From: Evernia prunastri
Lineage: Eukaryota; Ascomycota; Lecanoromycetes; Lecanorales; Parmeliaceae
Assembly (NCBI GenBank): GCA_003184365.1
Contig: NKYR01000060.1
Coordinates: 1 to 64,000 of the forward strand
Length of the DNA: 64,000 bases
Direction: 5' to 3'
Shown here in pieces: positions 48,375 through 60,429 of the stretch (position 1 is the stretch's first letter; the number at the start of each line of letters is the position of its first letter). The notes below the pieces were generated by a model, which was given only the letters and a program-made list of their open reading frames with translations, made no database searches and had not been told where the DNA came from. The position numbers were made by a program, and so were the translations under genes.

Positions 48375-51300
48375 TCACGAGTCATCGTCTTCGTCCTCTA
48401 GAAGCTCTTCCAACAAAGAATCCTGTGCCTTAGTAACTCCTTCTTCCTCAACAATTTCCATTCCAACATCCTTTTCATCAGCCACAACAGATTCTTCCAC
48501 TCCTTGCTCCTCGTCACCTCCTACAGGCGCTAGCTTGTCCGGCTTGGATTTCCCAGCTCCTCCTAAGGCTTTGCTCAAGGTCAAATGCAACTTGTTCAGG
48601 GCGTTGCGAGAGGGTGCGTCTTGAGCCACCTTATTGTCGATAGCTTCCACGACAAGCTCAATCGTGCTTTGGAGCCTTTCTTTTTTGGAGTTGGCGGTAA
48701 TATGTAGCTTGCCAAGCATGGCGATGAGAGCTTTTTTGTCTTCCTCTGTAACACCTATTAGCACCGTTGGAGCAGAAGGTCGTCGAGTCCTCTCACTTGA
48801 ACATCCTTGGCTGGTTGCCCGTTCTAGAAGGCCCTCTGCCAGATCAAGGTGAACGTCACCATTAAAAGCTTTGGCTTCTTTCTTCCCAGCTTCGTCCCAG
48901 CTCATAGCTGCCTGATCCTCAACCACCAATTTTCGAGCGTCCGTCCAGTCCACTAGCATATTTCCAATCATACTGGCTCCGACCATTTCTTCTCCTTCTC
49001 CAAGCTGTTCGCTCATATCCACTAATGAGTGAATGACCCCGCCCGCAATTTTTGCCATTCTTTCCATATTCTCTCTGCGACTGTGGCAATAAACCGGCAG
49101 GAAGTAACTCAGAGCCTGCCTTACTGCAGGATTGTCTTTTGTTGCGGGATCGAAGTAACATATGACCATCTGCTTAAGCAGATCCTCATCCCGTATCACT
49201 GACATCAGCATCAATTTACACAGAGCGATAGTGGCGGCTGCTTGTACATCGGGCGTATGGTCTGCTTTCATGCCTCTAGCAAATATTTTGAGAATGGATT
49301 TTGGTAAGACTGCGTCTGCAGTTGCTGGTGAGATGAGGCTTGGGTGGGTTGTCAGGATGTCGGCAAGAACATGAGTTGCAGTGACTTGAAGCGCATCGTG
49401 CCCTTTCGTGAAGCAGTGGACGAAGAGAATTAAATTCTCATCAGCAAGCGTCTGCAACCAACCCCGGTCAGTCCATCATATGATATATGCAGAAATTGTC
49501 ACCTACTTTGTCCAAAAGACAACAGAGACCTAAGCAGAGAAGCCCTCGCTCTCTGATGGGAGCATCGTGGCTTCGAACGGCCGGTACAACCAGATTATTG
49601 AGCATCGTGACCAAGTGTACATTTTGCTGTAGGTTTCCCTCGATGTTCTGCAACATGCACTGTGCGATGTGCAAGCATTTCATGTTGATCATAATCTCAT
49701 TGATGGCCTTGGCCTCGTCTTCTTCAGCACTCCGGCTTACTTTAACTTCGGTTGGCGTCATGTCACTGATTTCTGAAAGCGCGGAGTGGAAGCTCTCGTT
49801 CTCATTATCGGCCACTGGTTCATCAACAGCGATAGCGTCATGTACCTCTGCTACCGCCTCAAGAACGACGCCACAGAATTCTCTTTCTCCTGCAGCTTCT
49901 CTTCCGCAAATATCGCGCAGAACGTCAACAGAGAGCTTCGTGATTTCGTCTGGCAATTCCGCAATGGCTAAAGTCTCCCTTAAAAGCGCGAACATCTTTC
50001 TCCTACCGGCTTCGTCGCTGTAATCCAAAGTCTTGGCGATGTGCAGTAATTGTTCAACGATGAATTCTTGCTCGGCGGTATCTTCCTCTTCGTCGCCTTC
50101 ATATCTGCCGCGGCTCCGTCGTAAGCACTCGACCAGGTCGTTTGTGTATCTCTGAATAAAGAATGCCAGATTTGTGACTTCGGGCATCTTTCCCTCCAGA
50201 AGGGTTTCATATTTCGCATCAGATTGCTGGTGACAGTAATCATTGAAAGACCTCGCGAGAAAAATACTCTCTGGGCTTAGATGCTGCCAGAACTGATCTT
50301 GAAAGCTGATGGTGTCCTGATAGTCAGGCCGCCCGTTCCAGAATTTATCCATGGCTTCCGAGGCTATGCCTTCTTCGACTCCAGAGTTGAGGACGTCGAT
50401 CCGCTCCAGCAGCTCTAGCACACCGTCAATACATGGCGCCACTGCTTCTTCATTCGCACCGTTTTCACGAGCCACTCCAGGACCCGCACAGTCCTCGATC
50501 CAACGATCATGAAAAAGTCTAGCAGTAGCTTTACGAACGTTCTCATCACGGTCACGTAGGCCCCAGCGGAGCAGCTTCTCTCTCATAGCTAAAGACAAAT
50601 GACGAAAGTCCCCTAGGGCAGGTAGCAAGCGAGAGTATAATGCTCTACGGGTGGCTGGATCGAGATCTCGAGCACGTTCTAAAAGGTACGGTAAGGTTCC
50701 TGGTGTCAAAGGTAGGTTGAGCAGGAGAGAACGGCGAACATCTGCGCTAGGATCATTCTGAAGGACCTCGAGCAGTTTCTCCAATAACCCGCTTACATCG
50801 TCATCATCGCTGTCAGCATTGTCCTCTTCTCCATCGTCCTCGTTGCCAGCTAGCCTGCCCAGGCCCAGAACAGCCTGGACACGGATCATTGGCTCTTTGT
50901 CCCTGATGCGCTTGAGAAGCCCCATCCTCAGGAGATGAAAGTATTCGTCATCGATGGAGTCCAGTGAGTTGATGATGTGAGCAACGAGCTGAGTCGCGCG
51001 GTAACGGACTGTCTTCTCTTTCGAAGCGAGAAATTGCAGTAAGACGGATAATATATGGGAAGTCAAACGCGTAGATGCAGTCTCGGGAAATGACTTCGCG
51101 TTACGGTCCTCAGAATCGGTGGTTGATGCAGCATCTGCGAACTGTCAGCGCTCGTTGAAGAAAAACTCTAGCGTGCTAAGACCCGCCTACCTTTCTCACT
51201 TGTATGCCGCAAGAAAAGTCCCAAGAAGCGGACGATGCGGTCGCCTAGAGACTCAGTTTTCTTCACACCCATCAGCCGAATCACACATCGTGCAATCTCC

Positions 51301-51599
51301 ACATTGAAATCGTTCTCATTGAATTCTTGTCGACCAGGCTTGCTGGGCCGCGTAGGCTCGCAGCAGCAAGCCTCCTGAATCTTCCTTAACCCCACGACCA
51401 GCTTTCGATGCCCAGCGGTAGTTTTCTGCGCATCGTTGAATACGTTGCAGATCTGTGCCCGCAGGGGAGATGTAGGTCCTTTCTCTGGGACAGCTAGGGA
51501 GAGAGAAGTGGTGGATTTGCGCAACCCCATTGTTTGGGAGGATGCCTTATGGGAAACACGCGACGTGGTAGATCTTTGCGTTGAGACTCGACCAGGCAT
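48375..51599 (-). CDS. cnd3: Condensin complex subunit 3 (HEAT-repeat, CAP-G/Ycg1)
   Basis: A 1,037-residue protein in three exons: 51,191-51,599, 49,507-51,134 and 48,375-49,451. The exon phases join cleanly (HTSEK-DAAST and CCLLDK-TLADE). It consists of HEAT-type alpha-helical repeats (KIRDKEPMIRVQAVLGLGRLAG, RDRDENVRKATARLFHD, SADVRRSLLLNL), as in condensin Cnd3/Ycg1/CAP-G, and has acidic linkers and an acidic tail. In condensin I this non-SMC subunit works with the kleisin (Brn1/Cnd2) to clamp DNA and compact mitotic chromosomes in the nucleus. The length is usual for the family. The basic Ser/Thr-rich N-terminus may be phosphorylated. It shares a 303-bp promoter with the divergent cysteine synthase gene. 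Confidence 0.9.
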
Positions 51600-51902
51600 T
51601 TTGGTGTAATTTTGAAGACCTTGAACAACTAGCTATACGATAGGGAGCTGGCGGCAATTTGCCAAAAAATAACAAACAAGGGGATGGCGTGGCAGCGGGC
51701 GGCAATCTTCCGCTCGCTCGCGTCATTTGGAGAAATCCATGACCTTAGCTTTCTGGTGACCGGCTCTATATTCGCGTACTACATCACCTCTAAGGTCGTT
51801 CTTGAATAGTTTCACATGCTGATTCAGTCAATCAGCAATTCCGTGTCGGTGCAAAGTACATTTCCATAGCTGGATTCATTGGGATTTTACGACCGGTACG
51901 CT
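51600..51902. promoter_or_regulatory. Shared promoter region of cnd3 and the cysteine synthase gene
   Basis: 303 bp between two divergent start codons (51,599 minus, 51,903 plus). It must contain both 5' untranslated regions and promoters. No TATA box or known factor site is obvious. Confidence 0.5.
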
Positions 51903-53089
51903 ATGTTGAGGCAAAGCGTGCGCAGATTAACTACTACAGCGTCCAAAGCCGCAGAAGTAGCATACAAGGCTGACATATCGAACCAATATGGGGTACAATT
52001 GGCTAAAGTACAGGGACACGTCAGTGGTTTTGTTGGAGGTGAGGGTATCTCAAAACTTCACCACGGATCCATTGAATTAACACAGTTCCAGCCATTGGCA
52101 ACACTCCTCTGATCCGCCTCAAACGGTTATCCGACGAGACTGGCTGCGAAATTTTAGGCAAAGCAGAGTTTCAAAATCCTGGAGGCAGCGTAAAAGACCG
52201 TGCAGCATGGTATGTGGTCAAAGATGCCGAAGAGAAGGGTCAATTGCGGCCAGGAGGCACCGTTATAGAAGGCACTGCGGGAAATACTGGCATTGGCCTC
52301 GCGCACGTTTGCCGGTCGAAAGGCTACCAACTAGTGATATATATGCCGAATACACAGTCACAGGGGAAGGTCGATTTGCTGAGGTTGCTGGGTGCCGAGG
52401 TCTATCCTGTACCGGCCGTAGCGTTCGATAATCCAGAGAACTACAACCACCAAGCAAAACGGCATGCAGAGCGACTAGATAATGCAGTGTGGACGAATCA
52501 GTTCGACAACGTCGCAAACAGGAGAGCCCATATAGAGACAACTGGACCGGAAATTTGGAACCAAACAGATGGCAAGATTGATGCCTTCACTTGTGCGACT
52601 GGGACTGGCGGCACATTAGCTGGTGTCACAAGGTATCTGAAAGACGCCTCAGAAGGTAGAGTCAAGGCTTTCTTAGCGGACCCGCCTGGAAGTGTACTGC
52701 ATTCGTACATCACCAGTGGAGGCCAGTTGCGGGAACGGACAGGTTCCAGTATTACAGAAGGTATCGGCCAGGGTCGGGTCACAGACAATCTCAAGCCAGA
52801 TATAGATTTGCTGGACGGTGCAGTACACATCAGCGACGAGAGAAGTATTGAGATGGTTTATCGATGTCTCGACGAAGAAGGTCTGTACCTAGGCGCAAGT
52901 TCCTGTTTAAACGTCGTGGCAGCGAAAGAGGTGGCGGAGAAGTTGGGCCATGGAAATACGGTGGTGACAATACTCTGTGACGGCGCATACAGATATGCCG
53001 ACAGACTCTTTTCGCGAAAATGGCTCTCAGATAAAAATCTTCTGCGTGCAATACCCGCCCACCTAGAGCGTTACATTGTGTTGCCTTAA
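51903..53089 (+). CDS. Cysteine synthase-like PLP enzyme (Cys12/Mcy1 type), probably mitochondrial
   Basis: A fold-type II pyridoxal-phosphate enzyme of 377 residues. Exons: 51,903-52,038 and 52,092-53,089, joined as FVGAIGNTPLIRL, the classic opening of the family. The PLP lysine is Lys80 in NPGGSVKDR, the substrate loop EGTAGNTG ends at about residue 112, and the phosphate-binding GTGGT is at 216-220. The first 25 residues (MLRQSVRRLTTTASKA) are basic and lack acids, like a mitochondrial presequence. The C-terminal GLYLGASSCLNVVAAKE and CDGAYRYADRLFS favour the Cys12/Mcy1 group over the main cytosolic enzyme. The expected reaction is O-acetylserine plus sulfide to cysteine, though yeast Mcy1 activity is still debated. 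The start was chosen at the ATG giving this leader. Confidence 0.9.
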
Positions 53090-53464
53090 GATTGAAAAGC
53101 AATCGGAGTTTCCAAGTATTCATCTTCCATACATTGCATCGTTCCACGGATACAATTCGATACCTTTGTGACCTTGAACGCTGGCTCACTTGGAGCAGCG
53201 ACCATTGGGGAAGATTTTGTGAGACCTCGCGAAGTCTACGATCGGCCCTATAAAGGAGTGGGCCGTGCTCAATGGCGGCGCAAGCACGCAATAACTGATT
53301 CTGTGATGGGAGGATTGTCTGTTGTTTATGTTCCCTGTCAAAGTCTGGTCAAAATGCGACCTCAGCCGTGAAGACCCTCCAACGCCACGCTCAAACAAAT
53401 GCCAGCTCGTGTTCTCTAATGTCTAGTCCTTCACGTCCAAAATTTTCATATATCGCCGAGCCGG
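53090..53464. other. Convergent intergenic region
   Basis: 375 bp between two stop codons (cysteine synthase, plus; Trk transporter, minus). It should hold both 3' untranslated regions; no gene is seen. Confidence 0.6.
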
Positions 53465-56412
53465 TCACTCATCAAGTACAGCCCCTTCGCGGGCTCTAGT
53501 CCTTGGGCCCTCAGCCAATCCAGCCATCAATTTCCCGAGCCCTTTTTGGGCGTGCCCTGAATGGCTTGCATGGTGCCCCAGACTGCCGTTCATGCCATTT
53601 TCATCATGACCTGAAGCCGTCGCAGTGTCCGGCGCTGCCATGGATGGCCAAGTTGACCCGGACACTGGTCCTCCAGTTGGAGCCCGGCTCGACAACGTAC
53701 GCCCCATTGGCTCCAGGTTACTGATGCTCGAGTTACGTCTCTGAACTCGCTTGGCTGCATCTTCATCCTCTTTTTTGTGTAGTGAGTCACTAGGCAGCAA
53801 TACAGCGCGGTCCAGCTCATAAGGTAGGCCGCGATGTCGGCCACGGATCTGCATAGCAATAACCACGAGCTTGGATACCACGGAAAACTCGGCGGAAAAT
53901 GATGCGTCAATCCCTGGGTACCCGAGGGAGAGGCCTACTGTCCCATATGCGGAAACAATCTCGAAAAGGACTGAGAACAAGGTGAAGGCATACTCGTTCG
54001 TGCTGGACAGCCGGTCGCCTTCGGCAATTGCGATAACGAATAGGCCTAGGAAAATGTACCACAGGTCGAAACTCAACTGTCGACGCAAATGAGCGCCAAC
54101 ATAGCTGGGCTCTTTGTCGTCGTCGGTCTCTTCTTTTGACGATCCGTATATTCCGAGACTCTTCTCTTCGTAGACGTTCGTACGCCGTACGGAGATAGCA
54201 ATAGGGAATACAGAAATATACATCATAATCAAGTATGACACCTGAATTCCAGGATGGAGATTTGACAGATCCACCGAGGCAAAGCCTGCCGTACGCGTAC
54301 TCGCGGCTTGAAACAAGCCGTTTAAGACCCGGTAACCTGCTGGATTAATGCTGGTAAGCACGGAATCATGGAGCTAAATCGGGATTCAGCCTTAATCCCT
54401 GTTGATAGTACGTAGAAACTTACGTCGAGTACGATGAAGAAGATGATGTCAAGGCCATTGAGAACAACGAGAATCCAGAACAGCCACCAGGTTGCAGAAT
54501 TGGGGAACAGCAACGTAAAGCAACGTCTCGGATGATCTAGCAAGAATTTGAGTTCCTCCCAAACCCCACTTTCGATGGGCACAAGTTTTGAAGCGATATA
54601 GATTACGAGCCTGAGCATGCAGGGAAATCCTGTGTTCCCAATAATGATAAGGAAAGCTCCAAGAAGCAGCGGTACGATAGCTGTTTGAAACGACTCCATG
54701 GAGTCAGGTGTGAGTGTGAAGCCGAGGTCGTTGAACATAGAAGCGGGAGTAAAGATGCCCCTAGAGCCTAGATTAGACATGTCTTTCAGGGCTTAGCAGA
54801 TCGAAGATCTTACCACCAGACCCTCGACTGGCTATCACCGTCTACAACGGGTCCCCACGTACTGCTACGCACTATCCAAGGGAGAAGGATAACCACGCCG
54901 AGAAGGTGGAATACTACGTAGTAAGCTTGGCAGTAAGCTGTCAGCTTCGTAGACTAGCATCGAAAGGCTGCCTGATACACTCACAGACAAGTACAATGGC
55001 TAGTGTTTTCAGGGAACGATATTCAATCCCTCCGAGTTCTTCCCTTTGATCCTCAGTCAGATCTACGAAGGCAGAATTCCTCCCTATTGTGGGCTGCCAG
55101 CTGAGGTACGGTGTCGCTTGTTCGTTTTCCTTTGAAGCCCATCCTTTGAGGCTAGAAAATGTACCGGTGCGAGCTCTTGTATGTGCGGACGGGGGAGCTG
55201 CTTCATCTGTAGACGACACCTTCAGATTGTCCAAGGTACCACTTTTCCGAGACGCCAGCTTTGGAAAGGCTGTTGAATTTGTGCGTTGGCGATGACCGTG
55301 GGGCTCGTCGATAGTGACGTTACGTTTCATCGAATTCTCATGGACCATCCCTCGTCGCTCTACAGGACTCGTGACTTGATGATCCATCTGTCCAACGTCA
55401 TCATCCGAGTCTAGAGGCTCCGGCACACTACCACGGTCAAAATCGCGTGGACCAGGGATTCGTAGCGCTCCTTTATCTTTTGGGTTTCTTTGATTTTCCA
55501 GTATGGCGATGTGTTGTTCAGGACTCAGACGCTGTGGTAACATTTGTGGCTCCGCATCATTTGCCTCTGGGCTCTCCACCTTATCTGCAAACGTAATGTC
55601 GCGACGAAAGGTTGGCGGGTTCAAGGGCGGTAGGGTGATAGCATGATCGATAGCTTCAACTTTCCTTCTTTCATCTGTAAACGATTCGCTACCCAGATCT
55701 TCGGCATGATCTGTCTTCTCTGTTCGGTCCCTAATCTCACGCCTTTGCTCAAGCGCATCCCCGTTGTGCAAGACGACGATACTGCGACCTCGGACGCCCT
55801 TTTCGGTGAGACTAGGATCCGAGTCGTCCTTGAGCTCTGTTCTGGTCCGCGACCGCGTACGTCGGAAGTTACGAGCCTCCCTCACGACGTTTTGGAAACG
55901 CCGCTCGAACCAGTATAGCCGGACGAAAACGACGAATGTATTTATGAAAATCGGCGTACAAATCATTCCCAGGAGATAGAAAATGAGCTGTGTGGCGAAT
56001 TAGACACTGGCTACGGGTAGATAGGTGGAGGTACCTACTTGCTGGTACGTGTTGAGATCATTGATGTTAACCCTAAGGGAGTATCAGCATACAGTACTCT
56101 GCATGTAAGACGCCGAGCCTACGTATTGAGACCACTTTGGGTGGCCGATCCGCTGGCGAAAAAAAGGGCGTCAATGTATGCCAGACCTCCGGCTGGGTAT
56201 AAAAGGATCGAACCGACGATTGTGACAGACAGGATATAGAGATCTGTGAGAGAAAGCGGACTTCGTTAGCATACTGAACTGCGGGTTTAGACCAGAGACC
56301 GAAGAGACGTACAATGTATGGTGATGAAATTAAGGCGGTGCTTCTTCTGGAGGAGCGAACCCGGGTTGTGGGTCTTGATCCATTCCCACGACTCTCGAAG
56401 GGGGCCGAACAT
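53465..56412 (-). CDS. trk1: Trk-type high-affinity potassium transporter
   Basis: A plasma-membrane K+ uptake protein of 871 residues in seven exons: 56,313-56,412, 56,123-56,243, 56,039-56,072, 54,814-54,985 region split as 54,985-55,987 and 54,814-54,925, then 54,424-54,760 and 53,465-54,373. All phases close. The start MFGPLRESWEWIKTHNPGS is typical. The four pore loops of Trk/HKT proteins can be seen: SGSATQSGLNT (about 64-74), FNDLGFTL (about 466-473), STRTAGF (Gly at 599) and SAYGTVGLS (Gly at 716), each with its filter glycine. A charged cytosolic loop of about 350 residues lies between the first and second repeat, as in fungal Trk1, and is a likely site of phosphorylation. The hydrophilic tail after about 750 is poorly conserved. 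Confidence 0.92.
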
Positions 56413-57710
56413 GATGGTGAAGGTGTTTATGTTCGGTCTAATAGCCGGTGGAGTCGTGGGAAAGGACTGGTAATCCTGACAATAGGATCCTCGAAAAGAC
56501 GGAGCGACGCGAGCGAGTGGTGATATGGGAGGTATGGCGATATATTCTGCACCCCACGCAGCCAAAGGTTATTGCAAGGCCTTTGTGCGATTAGTGCACG
56601 CGTCTTGCCAATTGTCCGCATAGTAAGAAAGCAAAGGCATGATTGCTTGGGAAAATCATTAGCAAAGAACCGGGTTGATGTAGGAAAGGTAGATGCTCAT
56701 TATTCGAAGATCTCAGATCAGGATTCAGTACTTACTCCGTTTTCAGATAACGATGTGAATTGCGCCATGGAATTTGGCTTTATTAGCTGCGGGCCGATAG
56801 CGCCAGTGGCGTCTTGCCATTGTTCACCGAGTCACTCGCTCCAACTTCCATGTCCATCAACGCTAAAGTAGAGTACCTTGAGAGTAGGTAGGTAACATAC
56901 TTACTTTACACCATCCAGGAGTAAAGGATCGGAGTCGGTGTTTACTGATGGCCATGAGGGTTCACCGGTAACAAAGCACTTCTTACTATTCAGCATTGAT
57001 CACATAATGAGATTCGGTCAGTTTGCAGAGGTGAGAATCACGCATAGACCTCGAACTACAGACGGCTATCTTCCACACTTGCTAGATAGCGTGCTTGGGT
57101 TCTGGGGATTAGTTTGCGGTGTTGGTATGAGCGTGGTTTTGGAACACCAGCCCATCCGGCACGGTAGCAATCTCATCTTCTGGATGTTCTCCAACAAGAC
57201 GATCTCAATCCCTGCAATGCCATCAGCTCCCCAAGGAGTAGCTGGCCAAAACCTTTGCTTCGCTGTCGAGTCATGCCGAAAGGGTCGGCCTGTGTAGATT
57301 GCTCAATAAAACTTTGATAGCCCCAAATGTGTTCTAGGATGTTGGTTTTTACCCGAAGAAATTCCAGCGCTGTCGTCTCCGATGTTCGTACACGCTTCCA
57401 AATCTCTAGATACAGATTGTCCGGACCGCCATTCATGGGAAGAAGCGACTTGAATGGATTGGCCTTGGCGACAAGTGTACTTGATTCTAGCGCCTTCTGC
57501 GCTCCACTGTCGTTTTTTCCTTCGGACTTTCCCAATACTTAGATAGAGAAGCAACATCACGTATGCTGCTGACTTTTCTCTGGCGCCAGTGTTTCTATTC
57601 ATCAGGAAGGAACGTGACTTAGTAAGATGTTTTCAGAGGTCTGTCTTTGCGTAACAACTGGAGTAATTTGGGCCTTTATCTGCTGTTAGACCATTCGGCC
57701 TATTGAAGAA
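56413..57710. other. Intergenic region of 1.3 kb with an orphan open frame
   Basis: This lies between the start codons of trk1 (minus) and the unknown protein (plus), so it holds both promoters. A minus-strand open stretch at 57,173-57,535 (about 120 residues, including NPFKSLLPMNGGPDNLYLEI) has gene-like codon variety but no ATG. An in-frame stop lies directly upstream and I see no plausible intron. It may be a decayed gene or chance. Confidence 0.4.
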
Positions 57711-59087
57711 ATGTGCCGGGTCAGGTTTGGTCTCACGGGCCTTTACTTCGACTCCTTGGAGCCAAGCCGTCCCAGGGAAGACGTCTTTCGGCCATTGATT
57801 GCCGCTATTCCTCCTGTGGCCCAGAACAAGCAAGGTGAAGTTGGGCCAGAGGCGATAGACGGTGGAGCAAGTAAAGAGCAGGTTGTAACCCCAACTGCGA
57901 TTTCAAAGAGTGACCAAGACGGTACTATTAAAATCCTTAGTGACCTCTCGTCATCCTCGAGAGATGAAGAGGGCTGTTGCTTGGCAAAGCACGCAAAGAC
58001 GAATCATGTAATGGTAGGGAGTAAACGGGTACGAGATTCTTCAGGCTCGTCCTCATCCTCATCCTCATCATCATTATCGGCGTCATCACCGCCGTCGTTC
58101 CACAAATCTGCCAGGAGTAAAATCGGCGTCCAAGCGTCCAAGCCCCCGAAGCCACTCAACTCGCGGACAACACAAAACCACAACGTCAAACTTTCGAAAA
58201 GACAAATCGCCATACCCTTCAGAAGACCAAACAAAGCTCCTCCTGCTAAGAGAGTCAGATTTGCCATGGATGTGCACGAGAGAGCCATGCTTAGCGATGA
58301 TGCGAGTGACACCTCAAATTCACATTCCTCTGACAACTCTTATACCGACCCTCCTTCACCGACAGAACCATTTGATGCCTTCGCTGGCTATTATCGTACA
58401 GCGGGCGCTTCCGGAACCCGCCGCATGAACGAACGAATCGCCAGACCGAGGATGCGATTCCCAGGAGAAGAAGAGGTTGTCAATGATGTTGCTAATGGTG
58501 CTGATGGTTTGTTTGATAGCGAAGATGCCAGCGAGGTTGACGTTCAAGGTCTCCCAGTCAAAGGACGTAGGCCGAAGGCTGTACGAGCTGCCAGGAAAGG
58601 TCAATGTCTGAATCAACGACATCGCCAAAACAGTTCAACACCGCTTATTCGCTCGAAGCACTCTGGCAGAGTCATGGACCAATCTCGGGACATAGCTGGC
58701 GGACTAGAGAGCAATAGCGACGGCGGGCTACATCTAGGGCAATCTCACACGAGCCAAATGAAATTCGTGTCGCCACCAACATCAGGCGGGCAGTTACGCT
58801 ATCCGAAGCTGCGGTCTGGCAAGGACCTTCCTGAGCCAATATTCGTCGTCAGGCCAAGATTCTTATCAGATGTTAAGGAGAAAGGGAAGCATGCCGACAT
58901 ATTGAGTGGTAGCGGTCATAGCAGGGGCGTCCCAAAGAATGGACACGAGGGCACGAAGATCCCACCACGTCTGGTAAAGGCTGCAAAGAGAAACAAAGTA
59001 CCGAAATACCAGGCCCCTTCAGTCGGTGATGACTTGAGAGACGCCGAATTCGATGAAGACTCGGGCCTGCTGATCCGAGACATCTGA
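57711..59087 (+). CDS. Hypothetical disordered protein, Ser-rich
   Basis: An uninterrupted ATG frame of 458 residues, without introns. I recognise no domain. The protein is hydrophilic and low in aromatic residues, with a serine tract at about 110-126, basic stretches (KLSKRQIAIPFRRPNKAPPAKRVRF at about 160-184) that could be nuclear signals, and acidic Ser clusters, so it is probably largely disordered and nuclear. Length, an open frame through GC-normal DNA, and tight placement 62 bp from the convergent neighbour support a real gene. There is no evidence of a function. Confidence 0.7.
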   Translation: MCRVRFGLTGLYFDSLEPSRPREDVFRPLIAAIPPVAQNKQGEVGPEAIDGGASKEQVVTPTAISKSDQDGTIKILSDLSSSSRDEEGCCLAKHAKTNHVMVGSKRVRDSSGSSSSSSSSSLSASSPPSFHKSARSKIGVQASKPPKPLNSRTTQNHNVKLSKRQIAIPFRRPNKAPPAKRVRFAMDVHERAMLSDDASDTSNSHSSDNSYTDPPSPTEPFDAFAGYYRTAGASGTRRMNERIARPRMRFPGEEEVVNDVANGADGLFDSEDASEVDVQGLPVKGRRPKAVRAARKGQCLNQRHRQNSSTPLIRSKHSGRVMDQSRDIAGGLESNSDGGLHLGQSHTSQMKFVSPPTSGGQLRYPKLRSGKDLPEPIFVVRPRFLSDVKEKGKHADILSGSGHSRGVPKNGHEGTKIPPRLVKAAKRNKVPKYQAPSVGDDLRDAEFDEDSGLLIRDI

Positions 59088-59149
59088 TCTTTGGCATAAG
59101 TATGCTTCCAAACACTTGAAGAGTGAAATACATTGCTCTTCACCCTCGT

Positions 59150-60176
59150 TCAGTAGTCTAACGATGATTTAGACCTTTTCGCAGGCCCACCATGCCACTC
59201 CTGGTTCCTTTGCTTTCCTCGCTGCGGACAGTCTCTCTTGCGATGACCCTTCTCGCCACAAGTGTAGCACTCCATGTCCTGCTTGCTGCTACCACCTGGT
59301 TTGCCTCCCCCCCCGCCGCTCCCTGAAATAGAGGATAACCTGTTTAGCTTGACCTCTTTGCCTCGTCGTTTCTCGGCCAGACGTGCTAGCTCAGCCTTTT
59401 CGGCTCTCCGCTCTTGTTTGCGCTGGTATCGCTCATCATTGGCGCGCGTGACGGCCTGCTCTTTCGATACACGGATCAACTCTCTTGTACCAGCAGGATC
59501 GTCACTTTCTTCACCTTCCACCACTTCGCTGGCTTCGGCATCTTCTTCGCTTGACGACGAAGGTTCATCGGCTGCACCATCTTGACGTTCCTAAGTACGG
59601 AAGACGCCTGTTAGTTAAAGACATAATTATAGAAGCATCATCAATACGTGGAAACTAAACATGATGACAAAACTTACCTCCAATCCTTTATTGAAGTTTC
59701 CGAAACTCCTCCGCCCTACCATAGTAGGCCCCCAAGCTTCTTGGTCAATATCAGAATATCCAGCCGTCGCAATCTGTAGCCCTCCTACACCATTTCCTTG
59801 TTCGTTCACGGTACTCAGAACCCATCTCGTTTCTCCTGCCTCCTCGGCTAGTCTCTCAATAGCTTTCTCCCTCTTTCCTTCCTCCTCAGTCAAAGCGGCT
59901 TGTAGCAATTGCAGATCGGAAGGTGGTGTCGCTGTCGAAGGAGCAGCGGAGACTTTCTGGCGTTTGGAGGGGGGATTATTGGGGGTGCGGAGCTGTGACT
60001 GAGGCGTGGAAGGAGGAGTTGAAGCTGCAGCACGTTGCATGAACTGGAAAGCTGAAGATTAATGGGAAAAATAGAAGCGAGCGAAGAGTTAAGACGGAGT
60101 AGAGTACCTTCATCGTCATTAAGCGGGAGGACATGGTTTTTGAAGGTCGTGCTTGTGGAGGGTTTTTATCAGACAT
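59150..60176 (-). CDS. CCHC zinc-knuckle protein
   Basis: 291 residues in three exons: 60,108-60,176, 59,678-60,043 and 59,150-59,590. Joins read MTMK-FMQRAAAS and NKGLE-ERQDG. A single CCHC knuckle CYTCGEKGHRKRDC is at residues 253-266 (Cys253, Cys256, His261, Cys266) near a basic C-terminus (RGKQRNQEW...KRSKSSLDY). Before it lie a Glu/Ser-rich acidic stretch, a long charged helix (ERYQRKQERRAEKAELARLAEKRRGKEVKL) and a Gly-rich linker. One knuckle with a basic tail suggests binding of single-stranded RNA or DNA, and the likely location is the nucleus; the exact role is unknown. It is divergent from the NDUFS6 gene. Confidence 0.85.
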
Positions 60177-60429
60177 TGTGGCGGCTACTTTATGCTACGA
60201 CATATATCGATCAGCAAGAAGCTGATGCGCAACACCTATAATATGAAGCACTTGAGTGCTATTGTCTGTTGAAAAGTAGATTATCTTAACGCACAAAATA
60301 TAGGAGCAAGGGACGGAGGTCAAGCTTGCCAATGCGGAGCCTAGAATGGCAGGTGGGCCGAGCCGCTACTTCAACTCATCTCATCCCAGGCCATTGATCA
60401 CCTTAAAGAGTTGCTGACTGACAGTGACA
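60177..60429. promoter_or_regulatory. Shared promoter region of the zinc-knuckle and NDUFS6 genes
   Basis: 253 bp between divergent start codons (60,176 minus and 60,430 plus). It must hold both 5' leaders and promoters. No clear known site stands out. Confidence 0.5.

Noticed and set aside
48364..50023. Plus-strand frames rich in Ser inside the condensin gene
   Set aside because: They are mirror images of Glu/Asp-rich and other codons of the real minus-strand gene, which has HEAT repeats and consistent exon phases.
56938..57297. A 119-codon plus-strand frame between trk1 and the disordered protein
   Set aside because: It lacks an ATG at its 5' end, shows no recognisable motif and overlaps the more protein-like minus-strand stretch.
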